From contig URIA01000009.1 in assembly GCA_900547765.1 (NCBI GenBank), positions 1 to 52,089 on the forward strand: 52,089 bases of DNA. The letters are read 5' to 3'. A program made the translations under genes and the position numbers. Source of the DNA: an uncultured Collinsella sp. (GTDB taxonomy: Bacteria; Actinomycetota; Coriobacteriia; Coriobacteriales; Coriobacteriaceae). Every line of letters starts with the position of its first letter. Positions within the stretch are counted from its first letter, which is position 1. The notes beneath the pieces are model-generated. The model was given only the letters and a program-made list of their open reading frames with translations, made no database searches and was not told where the DNA came from. Positions 40,289 through 49,602 of this stretch are shown here, piece after piece.

Positions 40289-43288
40289 ATGAGCGACATC
40301 ATGAGGCCGATCCCGTTTTCGCAGCTGATGAACTGGATCATCGAGGAGCACAAGACCCAGGACGCCATCTTTGGCGTGCGCAAGATGGTCACGACCAACC
40401 AGGAGGGTGCGCTTCCCATTTTTGACGAGCGCATCGAGACTCCGTTTGGCCCGGCCGCCGGCCCCAATACACAGCTTGCCCAGAACATCGTGGCATCCTA
40501 CGTGGCCGGTTCCCGCTTCTTTGAGCTCAAGACCGTCCAGGTTATGGACGGCGAGGAGCTTTCCCGTTGCGTCAACAAGCCCTGCATTGTGGCGCAGGAC
40601 GAGTGCTACAACTGCGAATGGTCGACCGAGCTCGAGGTTCCGCAGGCCTTTGCCGAGTACGTGAAGGCATGGTTTGCCTGCCACCTGATCGCTCGCGAGT
40701 ATGGTCTGGGCAGCCCGGACGGCTTTGTCTTCAACATGTCGGTGGGCTATGACCTGGAGGGTATTAAGAGCCCCAAGGTCGATGCCTACATCGAGGGCAT
40801 GAAGGACGCCAGCGGCTCCGACGTCTGGAACGAGTGCCGCGCATGGGCGCTCGCCAACCTGGACAAGTTTGAGCATGTCGACGCCGCGTTTGTCGAGTCC
40901 ATCCCGGCACGCGTCTCCAACTCCATCACCGAGTCCACGCTGCATGGCTGCCCGCCGGCGGAGATCGAGCGCATCGCGACCTACCTCATCACCGAGAAGG
41001 GCCTCAACACCTACATCAAGTGCAACCCCACGCTGCTGGGCTATGAGTTTGCCCGTCAGCGCCTCAACGAGCTGGGCTTTGACTACATCGTCTTCGATGA
41101 CACGCACTTCCGCGAGGACCTGCAGTGGGTCGACGCCGTGCCCATGTTCGAGCGCCTGATTGCCCTGTGCGCCGAGCGCGGCCTGGAGTTTGGCGTCAAG
41201 CTGACCAACACGTTCCCCGTCGACGTGACGAGGAACGAGCTGCCTTCCACCGAGATGTATATGTCCGGCCGTTCGCTGTTCTCGCTGACCATCGAGGCCG
41301 CCCGCCGCATTACTGAGCAGTTCGATGGCAAGCTGCGCATCAGCTACTCCGGTGGTGCCACGGTCTACAACATCCGCGCCCTGTATGATGCCGGTATTTG
41401 GCCCGTTACCCTGGCGACCGATGTGCTCAAGCCTGGTGGCTACGAGCGCTTTAGCCAGATGGCCGGCGAGTTTACCGATCTGGACGGCAAGCCGTTCGCG
41501 GGCGTCTCTCTCGAGGCCGTGACTGCGATTCAGACCGACTCACTCACCAACCCGCTCTACAAGAAGCCGCTGCGCCCGCTGCCCGATCGCAAGGTCGCCG
41601 GTAAGAGCCCGCTTTCCGACTGCTTTACCACGCCGTGCCGCACGAGCTGCCCCATCCAGCAGGATATTCCCGCCTACTTGGCGGCTGTTGACGAGGGCCG
41701 CTACGAGGACGCGCTCAACATCATCATCGAGCGCAACGCCCTGCCGTTCATTACCGGTACCATCTGCCCGCATCCCTGCGGCCGTGCCTGCGAGCGTGCA
41801 TTCTACGAGCCCGAGGGCGCCCAGATTCGCGCCAGCAAGCTCAAGGCCGCTCGCGAGGCCATGACCGCCGTGCTGCCCAAGCTGCGCGCCCAGGCCATCG
41901 CCAACGACGGCGAGCACAACGTTGCCGTTATCGGCGGCGGCCCGGCCGGTCTGGCGACGGCGTTCTTCCTGACGCGCGCCGGCGTGCCCGTCACCATCTT
42001 CGAGGCCCGCGATTCGCTCGGCGGCGTGGTCCGTCACGTCATCCCCGAGTTCCGTATCGCCAGCGACGATATCTCCCACGACGCCGAGCTCTGCCTGGCC
42101 TTTGGCGCCAAGGTGCAGCTCAACGCTCGCGTGGATTCCATCGACGAACTCAAGGCCCAGGGCTTCACCGACGTGGTCGTGGCAACCGGTGCCTGGATGC
42201 CCGGCTCTGCGGGCCTGGGCGAGGGCGCCGAGCTCGACGTGCTGGAGTTCCTCGAGGCCGCCAAGAAGGGCGAGAAACTCGAGCTGGGCGAGGATGTCGT
42301 GGTCATCGGCGCCGGCAATACCGCTATGGACGCGGCCCGCGTGGCCAAGCGCCTGGCTGGCGTGAAGAACGTGCGCCTGGTGTATCGCCGCACCAAGAAG
42401 CAAATGCCCGCCGACGAGGAAGAGCTCGATCTTGCTCTTGCTGACGGCGTTGAGTTCTGCGAGCTGCTGGCGCCCAAGGCGCTCAACGGCGCCGTGCTGA
42501 CCTGCGATGTTATGGAGCTTGGCGAGCCGGATGCAAGCGGCCGTCGCAGCCCTGTCGCCACGGGCGAGACCGTCGAGCTTCCCGCCACCACGGTGATCTG
42601 CGCCGTGGGCGAGGGCATCGATGCCAGCCTGTACGATGCCGCGGGCGTCGAGCACGACCGTCGCGGCCGCCTTGCCGCCACCTCCACCGGCGTCGAGGGC
42701 GTCTGGGCTGCCGGTGACTGCCGTCGCGGTCCGGCCACCGTGGTCGAGGCTATCGCCGACGCCGCCGAGGTCGCCCGTGCCATCGCTGGCGTGGACTTTA
42801 ACAAGTACGCCGACCAGAATGCTCAGGCCGGTCGCGAGGACGCCTGCTACGAGCGCAAGGGGTCGCTGTGCCGCGACAAGCGCAATTGCACCAAGACCCG
42901 CTGCCTAGGCTGCGGCTCGGTGTGCGAGGTCTGCTGCGACGTATGCCCCAACCGCGCCAACGTGGCAATTAAGGTGCCGGGCCTGGCCAAGCATCAGGTC
43001 GTCCATGTCGACGGCATGTGCAACGAGTGCGGCAACTGCGCCGTGTTCTGCCCCTACCAGGAGGGTCGTCCCTACAAGGACAAGCTCACCCTGTTCTGGA
43101 GCGAGCAGGACATGGAGAACTCCGAGAACGAGGGCTTCCTGGCCGTGGACGAGGATCACTTTAAGGTCCGCGTCGCCGGCACGGTCCGCACCGTCTCGGT
43201 CGATGCCGTCAACACCGGTCTGCCCGAGGCCGTCCGCCTGACCATCAAGGCCGTGCGCGACAGCTATCCGTACCTTCTTAAGAAATAG
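40289..43288 (+). CDS. ygfK: YgfK-type iron-sulfur flavoprotein oxidoreductase (putative selenate reductase)
   Basis: The 999-residue protein has three parts. About 1-420 is a dihydroorotate dehydrogenase-like barrel. About 440-830 resembles the small subunit of glutamate synthase: cysteine motif CRTSCPIQQDIPAYL, FAD loop VAVIGGGPAGLATAFFL, and NAD(P) loop VVVIGAGNTAMDAARVA. About 870-960 has ferredoxin-type cysteines, CLGCGSVCEVCCDVCPNRA and CNECGNCAVFCPYQEG. It probably passes electrons between NAD(P)H and the neighbouring hydroxylase; the selenate role is only a historical name. The ATG at 40289 follows GAGAGGAG. Confidence 0.9.
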   Translation: MSDIMRPIPFSQLMNWIIEEHKTQDAIFGVRKMVTTNQEGALPIFDERIETPFGPAAGPNTQLAQNIVASYVAGSRFFELKTVQVMDGEELSRCVNKPCIVAQDECYNCEWSTELEVPQAFAEYVKAWFACHLIAREYGLGSPDGFVFNMSVGYDLEGIKSPKVDAYIEGMKDASGSDVWNECRAWALANLDKFEHVDAAFVESIPARVSNSITESTLHGCPPAEIERIATYLITEKGLNTYIKCNPTLLGYEFARQRLNELGFDYIVFDDTHFREDLQWVDAVPMFERLIALCAERGLEFGVKLTNTFPVDVTRNELPSTEMYMSGRSLFSLTIEAARRITEQFDGKLRISYSGGATVYNIRALYDAGIWPVTLATDVLKPGGYERFSQMAGEFTDLDGKPFAGVSLEAVTAIQTDSLTNPLYKKPLRPLPDRKVAGKSPLSDCFTTPCRTSCPIQQDIPAYLAAVDEGRYEDALNIIIERNALPFITGTICPHPCGRACERAFYEPEGAQIRASKLKAAREAMTAVLPKLRAQAIANDGEHNVAVIGGGPAGLATAFFLTRAGVPVTIFEARDSLGGVVRHVIPEFRIASDDISHDAELCLAFGAKVQLNARVDSIDELKAQGFTDVVVATGAWMPGSAGLGEGAELDVLEFLEAAKKGEKLELGEDVVVIGAGNTAMDAARVAKRLAGVKNVRLVYRRTKKQMPADEEELDLALADGVEFCELLAPKALNGAVLTCDVMELGEPDASGRRSPVATGETVELPATTVICAVGEGIDASLYDAAGVEHDRRGRLAATSTGVEGVWAAGDCRRGPATVVEAIADAAEVARAIAGVDFNKYADQNAQAGREDACYERKGSLCRDKRNCTKTRCLGCGSVCEVCCDVCPNRANVAIKVPGLAKHQVVHVDGMCNECGNCAVFCPYQEGRPYKDKLTLFWSEQDMENSENEGFLAVDEDHFKVRVAGTVRTVSVDAVNTGLPEAVRLTIKAVRDSYPYLLKK

Positions 43289-43299
43289 GCGAGTCTCTT

Positions 43300-43779
43300 A
43301 TGGCCAAATCCATTCAACATAACGTGGCCTACGTTGCCTGCGGAAGCGGTTGCGCCTCCGCAGGCGGCGACGCCCGCTGCAGCGAAGGCTGCATTGGCTG
43401 TGGCGCCTGCGTCACGGCCTGCCCCTACGGTGCCATTGCGCTGGTCGACGGCATCGCCCGCGTGGATCGCTCCAAGTGCACGGGCTGTGGCCTGTGCGGC
43501 ATGGCGTGCCCGCAGCGCGTGATTGCCTTCGTGCCCGGCTACCAGAATATCCTGGTGCGCTGCAACAACACCGATAAGGGCGCCATCGCCCGCAAGATCT
43601 GCGACACGAGCTGCATCGGTTGCGGCATGTGCGCCAAAAAGTGCCCCGCCGGCGCTATCCGCATCGAGGACAACTGCGCCCATATCGACGGCGCGGACTG
43701 CCTGTCGTGCGGCATGTGCGCTGTCGTCTGCCCGCATGGCGCCATCCACGACCGCACCGGCATCGCCGCCGGCGTGTAG
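43300..43779 (+). CDS. Polyferredoxin with four 4Fe-4S motifs
   Basis: The 159-residue protein shows CIGCGACVTACPYGAI, CTGCGLCGMACPQRVI, CIGCGMCAKKCPAGAI and CLSCGMCAVVCPHGAI, with further cysteines near the N-terminus (CGSGC). It looks like an RnfB-type electron carrier without the membrane anchor. It lies 11 bases after ygfK and 12 bases before the hydroxylase gene, which makes it a likely electron link between them. I do not know a standard symbol for it. Confidence 0.88.
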   Translation: MAKSIQHNVAYVACGSGCASAGGDARCSEGCIGCGACVTACPYGAIALVDGIARVDRSKCTGCGLCGMACPQRVIAFVPGYQNILVRCNNTDKGAIARKICDTSCIGCGMCAKKCPAGAIRIEDNCAHIDGADCLSCGMCAVVCPHGAIHDRTGIAAGV

Positions 43780-43791
43780 AAGGGAATCACC

Positions 43792-46569
43792 ATGGCACAG
43801 GAATTCACTTTTACCGTTAACGGCGTCGAGCGCACGACGACCCAAAACAAACCGCTGCTGCGCTACCTACGCGATGACCTGCATATCCATTCCGCCAAGG
43901 ACGGCTGCTCCGAAGGCGCTTGCGGCACCTGCACCATCCATGTGGACGGTGCGGCCGTCAAGGCGTGCGTACTGACCACCGCTCTTGCCGCCGGCCGTAA
44001 CATCGTGACCGTTGAGGGCCTGCCCCAGGACGTGCGCGAAGCCTTTGTGTACGCCTTTGGTGCCGTGGGCGCCGTGCAGTGCGGTTTTTGCATCCCCGGT
44101 ATGGTCATGGCGGGTGCAGCGCTCATCGCCGAGGACCCCGAGCCCACCGAGGAGCAGATCAAGTACGCCATTCGCGGTAACGTCTGCCGCTGCACCGGCT
44201 ACAAAAAGATTATCGAGGGCATCTCGCTGGCCGCTGCGGTGCTCCGTGGCGAAAAGCAGATCGACAAGGACCTGGAGCGCGGCGATGACTACGGCGTGGG
44301 CAAGCGCGCCTTCCGTATTGACGTGCGCAAGAAGGTGCTCGGCGAGGGCAAGTACCCCGACGATATCGACGAGCTCGATCAGCCGGGCCTGACCTATGCC
44401 AGCGCCGTGCGCTCCAAGTATCCGCGCGCCCGCGTGCTCTCCATCGACACCTCCAAGGCCGAGGCCCTGCCCGGTGTGGTGGGCATCCTGCGCGCCGAGG
44501 ACGTGCCGGTCAACCAGGTCGGCCACCTTATCCAGGACTGGGACGTCATGATCGCGGCGGGCGATATCACCCGCTGCGTGGGCGATGCCATCGTGCTGGT
44601 GGTTGCCGAGGACGAGGCGACGCTCGAGAAGGCCAAGAAGCTCGTAAAGATCGATTACGAGCCGCTGGAGCCCGTGCGTAACATTGTCGAGGCCAAGGCT
44701 GCCGACGCCCCGCGCCTGCATGACAGCTTCTTTGCCTTTGGCAATACAGTGGAGCTCAAGGACAACGTGTGCCAGAGCCGTCGTGTGACGCGCGGCGACG
44801 CCGCCAAGGCGCTGGCCGAAAGCGCGTTCACCGTGACGCAGCGCTTTACCACGCCCTTTACCGAGCATGCCTTCTTGGAGCCCGAGTGTGCCGTTGCCTT
44901 CCCGTACAAGAACGGCGTCAAGGTGCAGTCGACCGACCAGGGTGCCTACGACACGCGCAAAGAGTGTGCCCACATGTTTGGCTGGGATAGCGAACCCGAG
45001 CGTGTGGTCGTCGAGACCATGTTCGTGGGTGGCGGCTTTGGCGGTAAGGAGGACGTTTCGGTCCAGCACCTGGCCGCGCTCGCCGCATATAAGTTCCAGC
45101 GTCCTGTGAAGTGCAAGCTCACGCGTGCCGAGTCGCTCGCTTTCCATCCCAAGCGTCATGCCATGGACGGCACCTTTACGCTGGGCTGCGACGCCGAGGG
45201 CATCTTTACCGGTCTGGACTGCGAGATCAACTTTGACACCGGCGCCTACGCGTCGCTGTGCGGCCCGGTGCTCGAGCGCGCCTGCACGCATGCCGTCGGC
45301 CCCTACAAGTACCAGAACACCGACATCCGCGGTTTTGGCTACTACACCAACAATCCGCCCGCCGGCGCGTACCGCGGCTTTGGCGTTTGCCAGTCCGAGT
45401 TTGCACTCGAGAGCCTGATCGACCTGCTGGCCGAGAAGGTCGGCCTGGATCCGTGGGAGATTCGTTACAGAAACGCCATCGAGCCGGGCGAGGTTTTGCC
45501 CAACGGCCAGATTGCCGACTGCTCCACGGCGCTGAAGGAGACGCTGCTTGAGGTCAAGGATGCCTACTATGCGCATCCCGGACACGCCGGTATCGCCTGC
45601 GCCATGAAGAACGCAGGCGTGGGCGTGGGCCTGCCCGATGCCGGTCGCTGCAAGATTCGCATCGAGGATGGCCGCGCCGTGGTCTATGCCGCCACGTCCG
45701 ACATCGGCCAGGGCTGCAACACCGTCTTTTTGCAGGACGTTGCTGAGGCCTGCGGTCTGCCGCTGAGCTGCATTGCCAACGGCGAGTGCTCCACCGAGAA
45801 CGCTCCCGACTCCGGCACCACGTCTGGCTCGCGACAGACGGTCGTGACTGGCGAGGCCGTGCGCGGTGCCGCCTTCCTGCTGCGCGATGCCATGGTCGGC
45901 ATCGAGGCCGGTAAGCCTGCGCCCGATGCTCCCGTGAGCGCGCATGGCGACGGCGCCAAGATCGAGTACGACGACGGCCGCGCCTATCAGCTGCGCACGC
46001 AGGAGCTCGTCGCCGGCCAGGGCATGCATCCTCAGGATCCCGCGGCAGCCATCAAGGCGCTCGAGGGGTGCGAGTTTGGCTACGTGTATCTGGAGCCGAC
46101 CGACAAGCTGGGCGCCGACGTTCCCAACCCCAAGAGCCACATCTGCTACGGTTTTGCCACACATGTGGTCATTCTGGATGATGACGGCCGCGTGAGCGAG
46201 GTCTATGCCGCACACGATTCCGGCAAGGTGGTCAACCCCATCTCCATCCAGGGTCAGATCGAAGGCGGCGTGCTCATGGGTATGGGCTATGCGCTGACCG
46301 AGGACTGGCCGCTCAAGGACTGCGTACCCCAGGCAAGGTACGGCACGCTCGGGCTGTTCCGTGCGCCCGAGATTCCGGATATCCACGCCATCTACGTGGA
46401 GAAGGACGAGCTGCTGCCCGTGGCATACGGCGGCAAGGGCATCGGCGAGATCGCAACGATCCCCACGGCGCCCGCCGTGCAGAATGCCTACCGCGCGTTT
46501 GACGGCAAGCTGCGCCCGGATCTGCCCATGGTGGATACGCCGTACAGCCGCGCTCGTCACCGCGGGTAG
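43792..46569 (+). CDS. xdhD: Selenium-dependent xanthine dehydrogenase-type molybdenum hydroxylase, fused Fe-S and Mo domains
   Basis: The 925-residue protein joins two halves. Residues 1-155 form a 2Fe-2S domain with plant-type cysteines Cys39, Cys44, Cys47, Cys59 and a second cluster of Cys97, Cys100, Cys132, Cys134. The rest is the molybdopterin domain with VGGGFGGKEDVSVQ near 418, AGAYRGFGVCQSE near 524 and the catalytic glutamate near residue 886 in GKGIGEIATIPTAPAV. It should hydroxylate xanthine, hypoxanthine or a related purine. The FAD subunit of usual xanthine dehydrogenases is absent; the ferredoxin and YgfK upstream would take the electrons. Labile selenium in the active site is inferred from the gene set. 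Confidence 0.88.
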   Translation: MAQEFTFTVNGVERTTTQNKPLLRYLRDDLHIHSAKDGCSEGACGTCTIHVDGAAVKACVLTTALAAGRNIVTVEGLPQDVREAFVYAFGAVGAVQCGFCIPGMVMAGAALIAEDPEPTEEQIKYAIRGNVCRCTGYKKIIEGISLAAAVLRGEKQIDKDLERGDDYGVGKRAFRIDVRKKVLGEGKYPDDIDELDQPGLTYASAVRSKYPRARVLSIDTSKAEALPGVVGILRAEDVPVNQVGHLIQDWDVMIAAGDITRCVGDAIVLVVAEDEATLEKAKKLVKIDYEPLEPVRNIVEAKAADAPRLHDSFFAFGNTVELKDNVCQSRRVTRGDAAKALAESAFTVTQRFTTPFTEHAFLEPECAVAFPYKNGVKVQSTDQGAYDTRKECAHMFGWDSEPERVVVETMFVGGGFGGKEDVSVQHLAALAAYKFQRPVKCKLTRAESLAFHPKRHAMDGTFTLGCDAEGIFTGLDCEINFDTGAYASLCGPVLERACTHAVGPYKYQNTDIRGFGYYTNNPPAGAYRGFGVCQSEFALESLIDLLAEKVGLDPWEIRYRNAIEPGEVLPNGQIADCSTALKETLLEVKDAYYAHPGHAGIACAMKNAGVGVGLPDAGRCKIRIEDGRAVVYAATSDIGQGCNTVFLQDVAEACGLPLSCIANGECSTENAPDSGTTSGSRQTVVTGEAVRGAAFLLRDAMVGIEAGKPAPDAPVSAHGDGAKIEYDDGRAYQLRTQELVAGQGMHPQDPAAAIKALEGCEFGYVYLEPTDKLGADVPNPKSHICYGFATHVVILDDDGRVSEVYAAHDSGKVVNPISIQGQIEGGVLMGMGYALTEDWPLKDCVPQARYGTLGLFRAPEIPDIHAIYVEKDELLPVAYGGKGIGEIATIPTAPAVQNAYRAFDGKLRPDLPMVDTPYSRARHRG

Positions 46570-46638
46570 GGTAGAACGCGGACGCCCATTGCTGACGGAC
46601 CGTCCGCGCTCAACACCAACTGCATACACTGCGCCTTT

Positions 46639-46670
46639 GGCCCCAGCTCCATCGCGAGCCGGGGCCTTTT
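46639..46670 (+). terminator. Rho-independent terminator of the purine operon
   Basis: GGCCCCAGCT pairs with AGCCGGGGCC with one mismatch around GGAGCTCC-like loop sequence and is followed by TTTT. A second hairpin (GCGGAC with GTCCGC, about 46578-46608) lies before it. Confidence 0.75.
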
Positions 46671-46860
46671 GTTTGGAGCGGAAACTGCGTCCCGGAATTG
46701 GCGCTCAGAATGGGATGCGCTGCAGAGCCTCAAATGGAACATGCGTTCTAGGACCCGCAACGGCGCCGCCGCGCAATTTTGTGTCCGCACGGGCAGCTAC
46801 ACTTGCTGTGATATGACCGTTCGAGAAACGAGCGGCAAGCAACGGAGAGAGGCCCTAACC

Positions 46861-47682
46861 GTGTCAGCTGAAAAGATGCCGGGTGTCTCGGCTATCGATA
46901 CGACGAACTTTGCGCGCCAGATCGTGCTGGACTTTGAGTTTGCGCCGGTGCCAAAGCAGCGTCAGCGCCGTGGACTGTGCAATGAGATTATCGAGGCCGG
47001 CGCCGTCAAGCTCGATTACCACGGCAACGTTATGGGCGAGTTCTCGCAGTTTGTACAGACGGAATTTACCGAAGGCGTTGCGTTCCCCGTCCGCGAGCTC
47101 ACAGGGATATCGGCCGTGGGCACCGCGATGGCCGATCCGCTCTACATGGTGATCAAAAGGCTCAGCGATTGGATCGGGCGCTACTCCGCCCAGGTGGTCT
47201 GTTGGAGCGGGGCGGATCGTCGACAGCTTTTGATCGAGTGTCAAGCAAAGCACATCGATCTTTCCGCATTTCCTACGGACTGGGCCGACCTGCAGGCGTT
47301 TTACACCTCGATCATGGACATGAGCAGCCACGGGTGCGTCTCTTTGAGTGACGCAGCGACGTGGTTTGGCATCGAGTTCGACGAGTCGACGGGTCACGCC
47401 CACAGCGCCCTAGCCGATGCGCGCGTGACCGCCAAGCTGCTCAAGCAGATGATGGACGGGGACTACCGCGTGAGCCCGCGCGCCCAGGAGGTCCGTCAAC
47501 GGTGGGGGATGGGCGAGCGAGCTCAGACGCGCCTTTCCAGCAAGTGCTCCGAGCTGGGCGACCTGCTGCTAAAGCTGAAGGCGGAGGGGGTGGGCCTTTT
47601 GAGAACGCCATTCGGTTTGGCATGGCGGGGCTGTAAGCGCGAGCCCGCCCTGCTGTTTGAATCGAAGCGTCAACCAGTATGA
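46861..47682 (+). CDS. DEDDh-type 3'-5' exonuclease family protein
   Basis: The 273-residue protein resembles the RNase T / DNA polymerase III epsilon / ERI-1 group. Exo I is VLDFEFAP with Asp24 and Glu26; Exo III is AHSALADARVTAKLL near residue 181 with the histidine and aspartate. The C-terminal about 70 residues have no recognised domain. It could trim RNA or DNA 3' ends. The GTG at 46861 has GGAGAGAGG upstream; an ATG at 46813 is in frame without a ribosome binding site. It lies between the two halves of the purine cluster but shows no link to it. Confidence 0.8.
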   Translation: MSAEKMPGVSAIDTTNFARQIVLDFEFAPVPKQRQRRGLCNEIIEAGAVKLDYHGNVMGEFSQFVQTEFTEGVAFPVRELTGISAVGTAMADPLYMVIKRLSDWIGRYSAQVVCWSGADRRQLLIECQAKHIDLSAFPTDWADLQAFYTSIMDMSSHGCVSLSDAATWFGIEFDESTGHAHSALADARVTAKLLKQMMDGDYRVSPRAQEVRQRWGMGERAQTRLSSKCSELGDLLLKLKAEGVGLLRTPFGLAWRGCKREPALLFESKRQPV

Positions 47683-47703
47683 CGAGCTGTCTGGTCTGTC
47701 TGC

Positions 47704-48126
47704 CTACGCCCCCGCAATCCCGCGTGCCACGCTCAGCAGCTCGTACTCCCTCTGACTCCACTGGCGTAGCTCGGCTGCGTCGACGGCATCGCGACACAGA
47801 TCCAGGAACACCTCGGCGCTCTCGCAGAAATACTTGCGGGCAAAGTCGACCGAGCCGTCCGCGATGCACGCGCCGTCGGCAAAGAGCTTCCAGCTAGATG
47901 GCTCACGCGAGTCGTCTCCGAACAGCTTAATCTGCAGCACATGCGGATTGCCAGCAGCACAGAGCTTTTCCTCGAGCTTCTGTACCGTAAAGCGCATCTG
48001 GTGGGAGAGGCTGCTCTTGATCATGGCCGAGGCGTAGCCATTTGGCTTATCCAGAAGATGCATGTGATTCGGTTTGACGATCAGGTTGTGGAAGTTACGC
48101 TCGCTGCGTACGGAGAAATTGTCCAT
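47704..48126 (-). CDS. Uncharacterised 140-residue protein
   Basis: I do not recognise this protein. It starts MDNFSVRSERNFHNLIVKPN, with AAAGGAGT five bases before the ATG at 48126. It contains a KSSLSHQMRFTVQKLEEKLC helix, LQIKLFGDDSREPSSWKLFA and a C-terminal helical stretch with two cysteines. It has no signal peptide or membrane segment and is somewhat acidic. It converges on the exonuclease gene with only 21 bases between. The upstream extension to 48285 in the same frame lacks a ribosome binding site and looks non-coding. Confidence 0.65.
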   Translation of the reverse strand: MDNFSVRSERNFHNLIVKPNHMHLLDKPNGYASAMIKSSLSHQMRFTVQKLEEKLCAAGNPHVLQIKLFGDDSREPSSWKLFADGACIADGSVDFARKYFCESAEVFLDLCRDAVDAAELRQWSQREYELLSVARGIAGA

Positions 48127-48492
48127 ACGGACTCCTTTCATCGATGTTGGCAGGGCCACCGTGCCTCTTGGCCGGTTGGCGTCGGGATCGTGGAGCCAAC
48201 TCTCTACCCCGACTCTGGATAAAATGCGCCCGCTCCTTGCGGGCAAGAGGAAGTCTATCAACGTGTACGGACAGAAATCAGGCACCGCTTGCGAAATGAC
48301 GCGCGGGCGGCGCTTGATTTCGCCGGCTGTCGCTAGGCTTAAATCAGAAAAAGTGTCGAAATCAGCCGTGTAAAAGTACGGAAAAGTGTCGAAATAGGCA
48401 CCTTAAAACTTCGGAAAAGTGTAGCTGGATGACAAAACAGCACTTAGAAGCCGGTGCTGGATGCGGGATCCTGCGGCCGCCTTCAGCCCTCG
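48127..48492. other. Gene-free stretch with a 33-34-bp tandem repeat
   Basis: AAAAGTGTCGAAAT occurs at about 48349-48362 and 48382-48395, and AAAAGTGTAGCTGG follows at about 48415, a spacing of 33 bases. Each is preceded by CGG or CAG and followed by G-rich and TTAAAA-type sequence. A CCGCTCCTTGCGGG hairpin lies near 48230. No gene is seen; the minus-strand gene at 47704 probably has its promoter here. Confidence 0.55.
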
Positions 48493-49479
48493 CTATTCGT
48501 CGTCCTCGTCGTTGGGGTCGCCCTTGAGGGTGTTGATGTCCAGATACTCGTCATCGTCCTCTTTTTGCTGGGTCTCCGACTCCGCTTGGGTGGGGCCGGA
48601 GAACAGCCGGAATCCCTCAAACGCAATGACGCCGAGCAGGGCAATGACAATGGCGATAAAGGCAACCTTGACTGCCTGCGGAAATTCCGAAAAACGCAGC
48701 GCCTTTTCCTCGGCGTAATAATCGGCGAAGCGCTCTTCGCCCGTGCTTTTGGTATACGCCGGCGCGGACGCGGCCTCCGGGTCATATTCCGGTGCAGGCG
48801 TGGCAGCGTACGGATCGTTGAGATAATCGCTCGATGCGGTGCCATAATCCTCGGTCTCGATGCGACCGGCGTCAGCATAGCCATCGGAATAATCGGAATA
48901 TGCCGCACCGCCCTCATAGTCCGCGGCGCTCGTGTTGGCGGCAAAAAGCGGGTTAACTGGAACGTCGAGCGCCGGCATGCCGGTAGAGGTCTCATCCAGA
49001 TCGGCTGCAGCCCAGGAATCGTAGGCAACCTGATGGGCAACGGGCTCATCGAGCCTTGTGACCGGAGACTTGCGTGCCGCAGGAACGGGCAACTGCTGGG
49101 CGCTGTACATAACGGTGCTGTCGGCCGATTTGCTCCGCGTCGCCGCAGCGAGAAATGCCGCCGTCTCGGATGGGTCGCTTGCGGGGCGGGGAGTGGGCGT
49201 GGGCGCCGAAATGGGTGCGGGCGTAGACGCGGGCGTCGAAACAGGCGGCTGCGCAGGAGTCGGCGCAGATGCGGGCTTAGGCGCAAGTACGGGATTGGGG
49301 CTTGACGGGCGAGCCCCACCGCCCATGAGTTCGTCGGCGGTCCACGGGCGATCATCCATCACGTCGTCAAGGCTCAGCGAAAACAGGTCGTCTTCACCCT
49401 CATCGAACATGCGGTGCACATGTCCACCAATTGCCGGAATCAATCCGCGATCGGTGCATGATGCCTTGCTCAACGCCAT
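48493..49479 (-). CDS. Uncharacterised Pro/Ala-rich acidic protein with one C-terminal membrane segment
   Basis: The 328-residue protein has an acidic N-terminus (FDEGEDDLFSLSLDDVMDD), a Pro/Ala/Thr-rich stretch (about residues 60-110, repeats of APTP and ASTPAP), an Asp/Tyr/Ala-rich middle, and one hydrophobic segment (VAFIAIVIALLGVIAFEGF, about 280-298) followed by a short acidic tail. This is the topology of a membrane-anchored cytoplasmic or surface protein with most of the chain on one side. AAAGGGTGG lies before the ATG at 49479. No domain is recognised and function is unknown. Confidence 0.7.
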   Translation of the reverse strand: MALSKASCTDRGLIPAIGGHVHRMFDEGEDDLFSLSLDDVMDDRPWTADELMGGGARPSSPNPVLAPKPASAPTPAQPPVSTPASTPAPISAPTPTPRPASDPSETAAFLAAATRSKSADSTVMYSAQQLPVPAARKSPVTRLDEPVAHQVAYDSWAAADLDETSTGMPALDVPVNPLFAANTSAADYEGGAAYSDYSDGYADAGRIETEDYGTASSDYLNDPYAATPAPEYDPEAASAPAYTKSTGEERFADYYAEEKALRFSEFPQAVKVAFIAIVIALLGVIAFEGFRLFSGPTQAESETQQKEDDDEYLDINTLKGDPNDEDDE

Positions 49480-49602
49480 TCTGTTCCACCCTTTCGAAAT
49501 ACTAATAACATCGATTATATGGAACTTTCCAAGCGGCTCGGTCTTGGATTCATGCTTTCCAGAACTCGCGCCCAAAAGGGGAGGGGCAATCCAGGTGAGT
49601 GC

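Noticed and set aside
43792..46569. Selenocysteine (in-frame TGA) in the selenium-dependent hydroxylase
   Set aside because: The frame is open without internal TGA; selenium in this family is a labile cofactor, not selenocysteine.
43867..46629. A 920-codon minus-strand open frame opposite the molybdenum hydroxylase
   Set aside because: The plus-strand protein has all iron-sulfur cysteines and the molybdenum-site motifs; the reverse frame has none.
47704..48285. Longer start for the minus-strand gene, or a REP-associated transposase
   Set aside because: The extension has no ribosome binding site, and the protein lacks the histidine-hydrophobic-histidine and tyrosine motifs of Y1 transposases.
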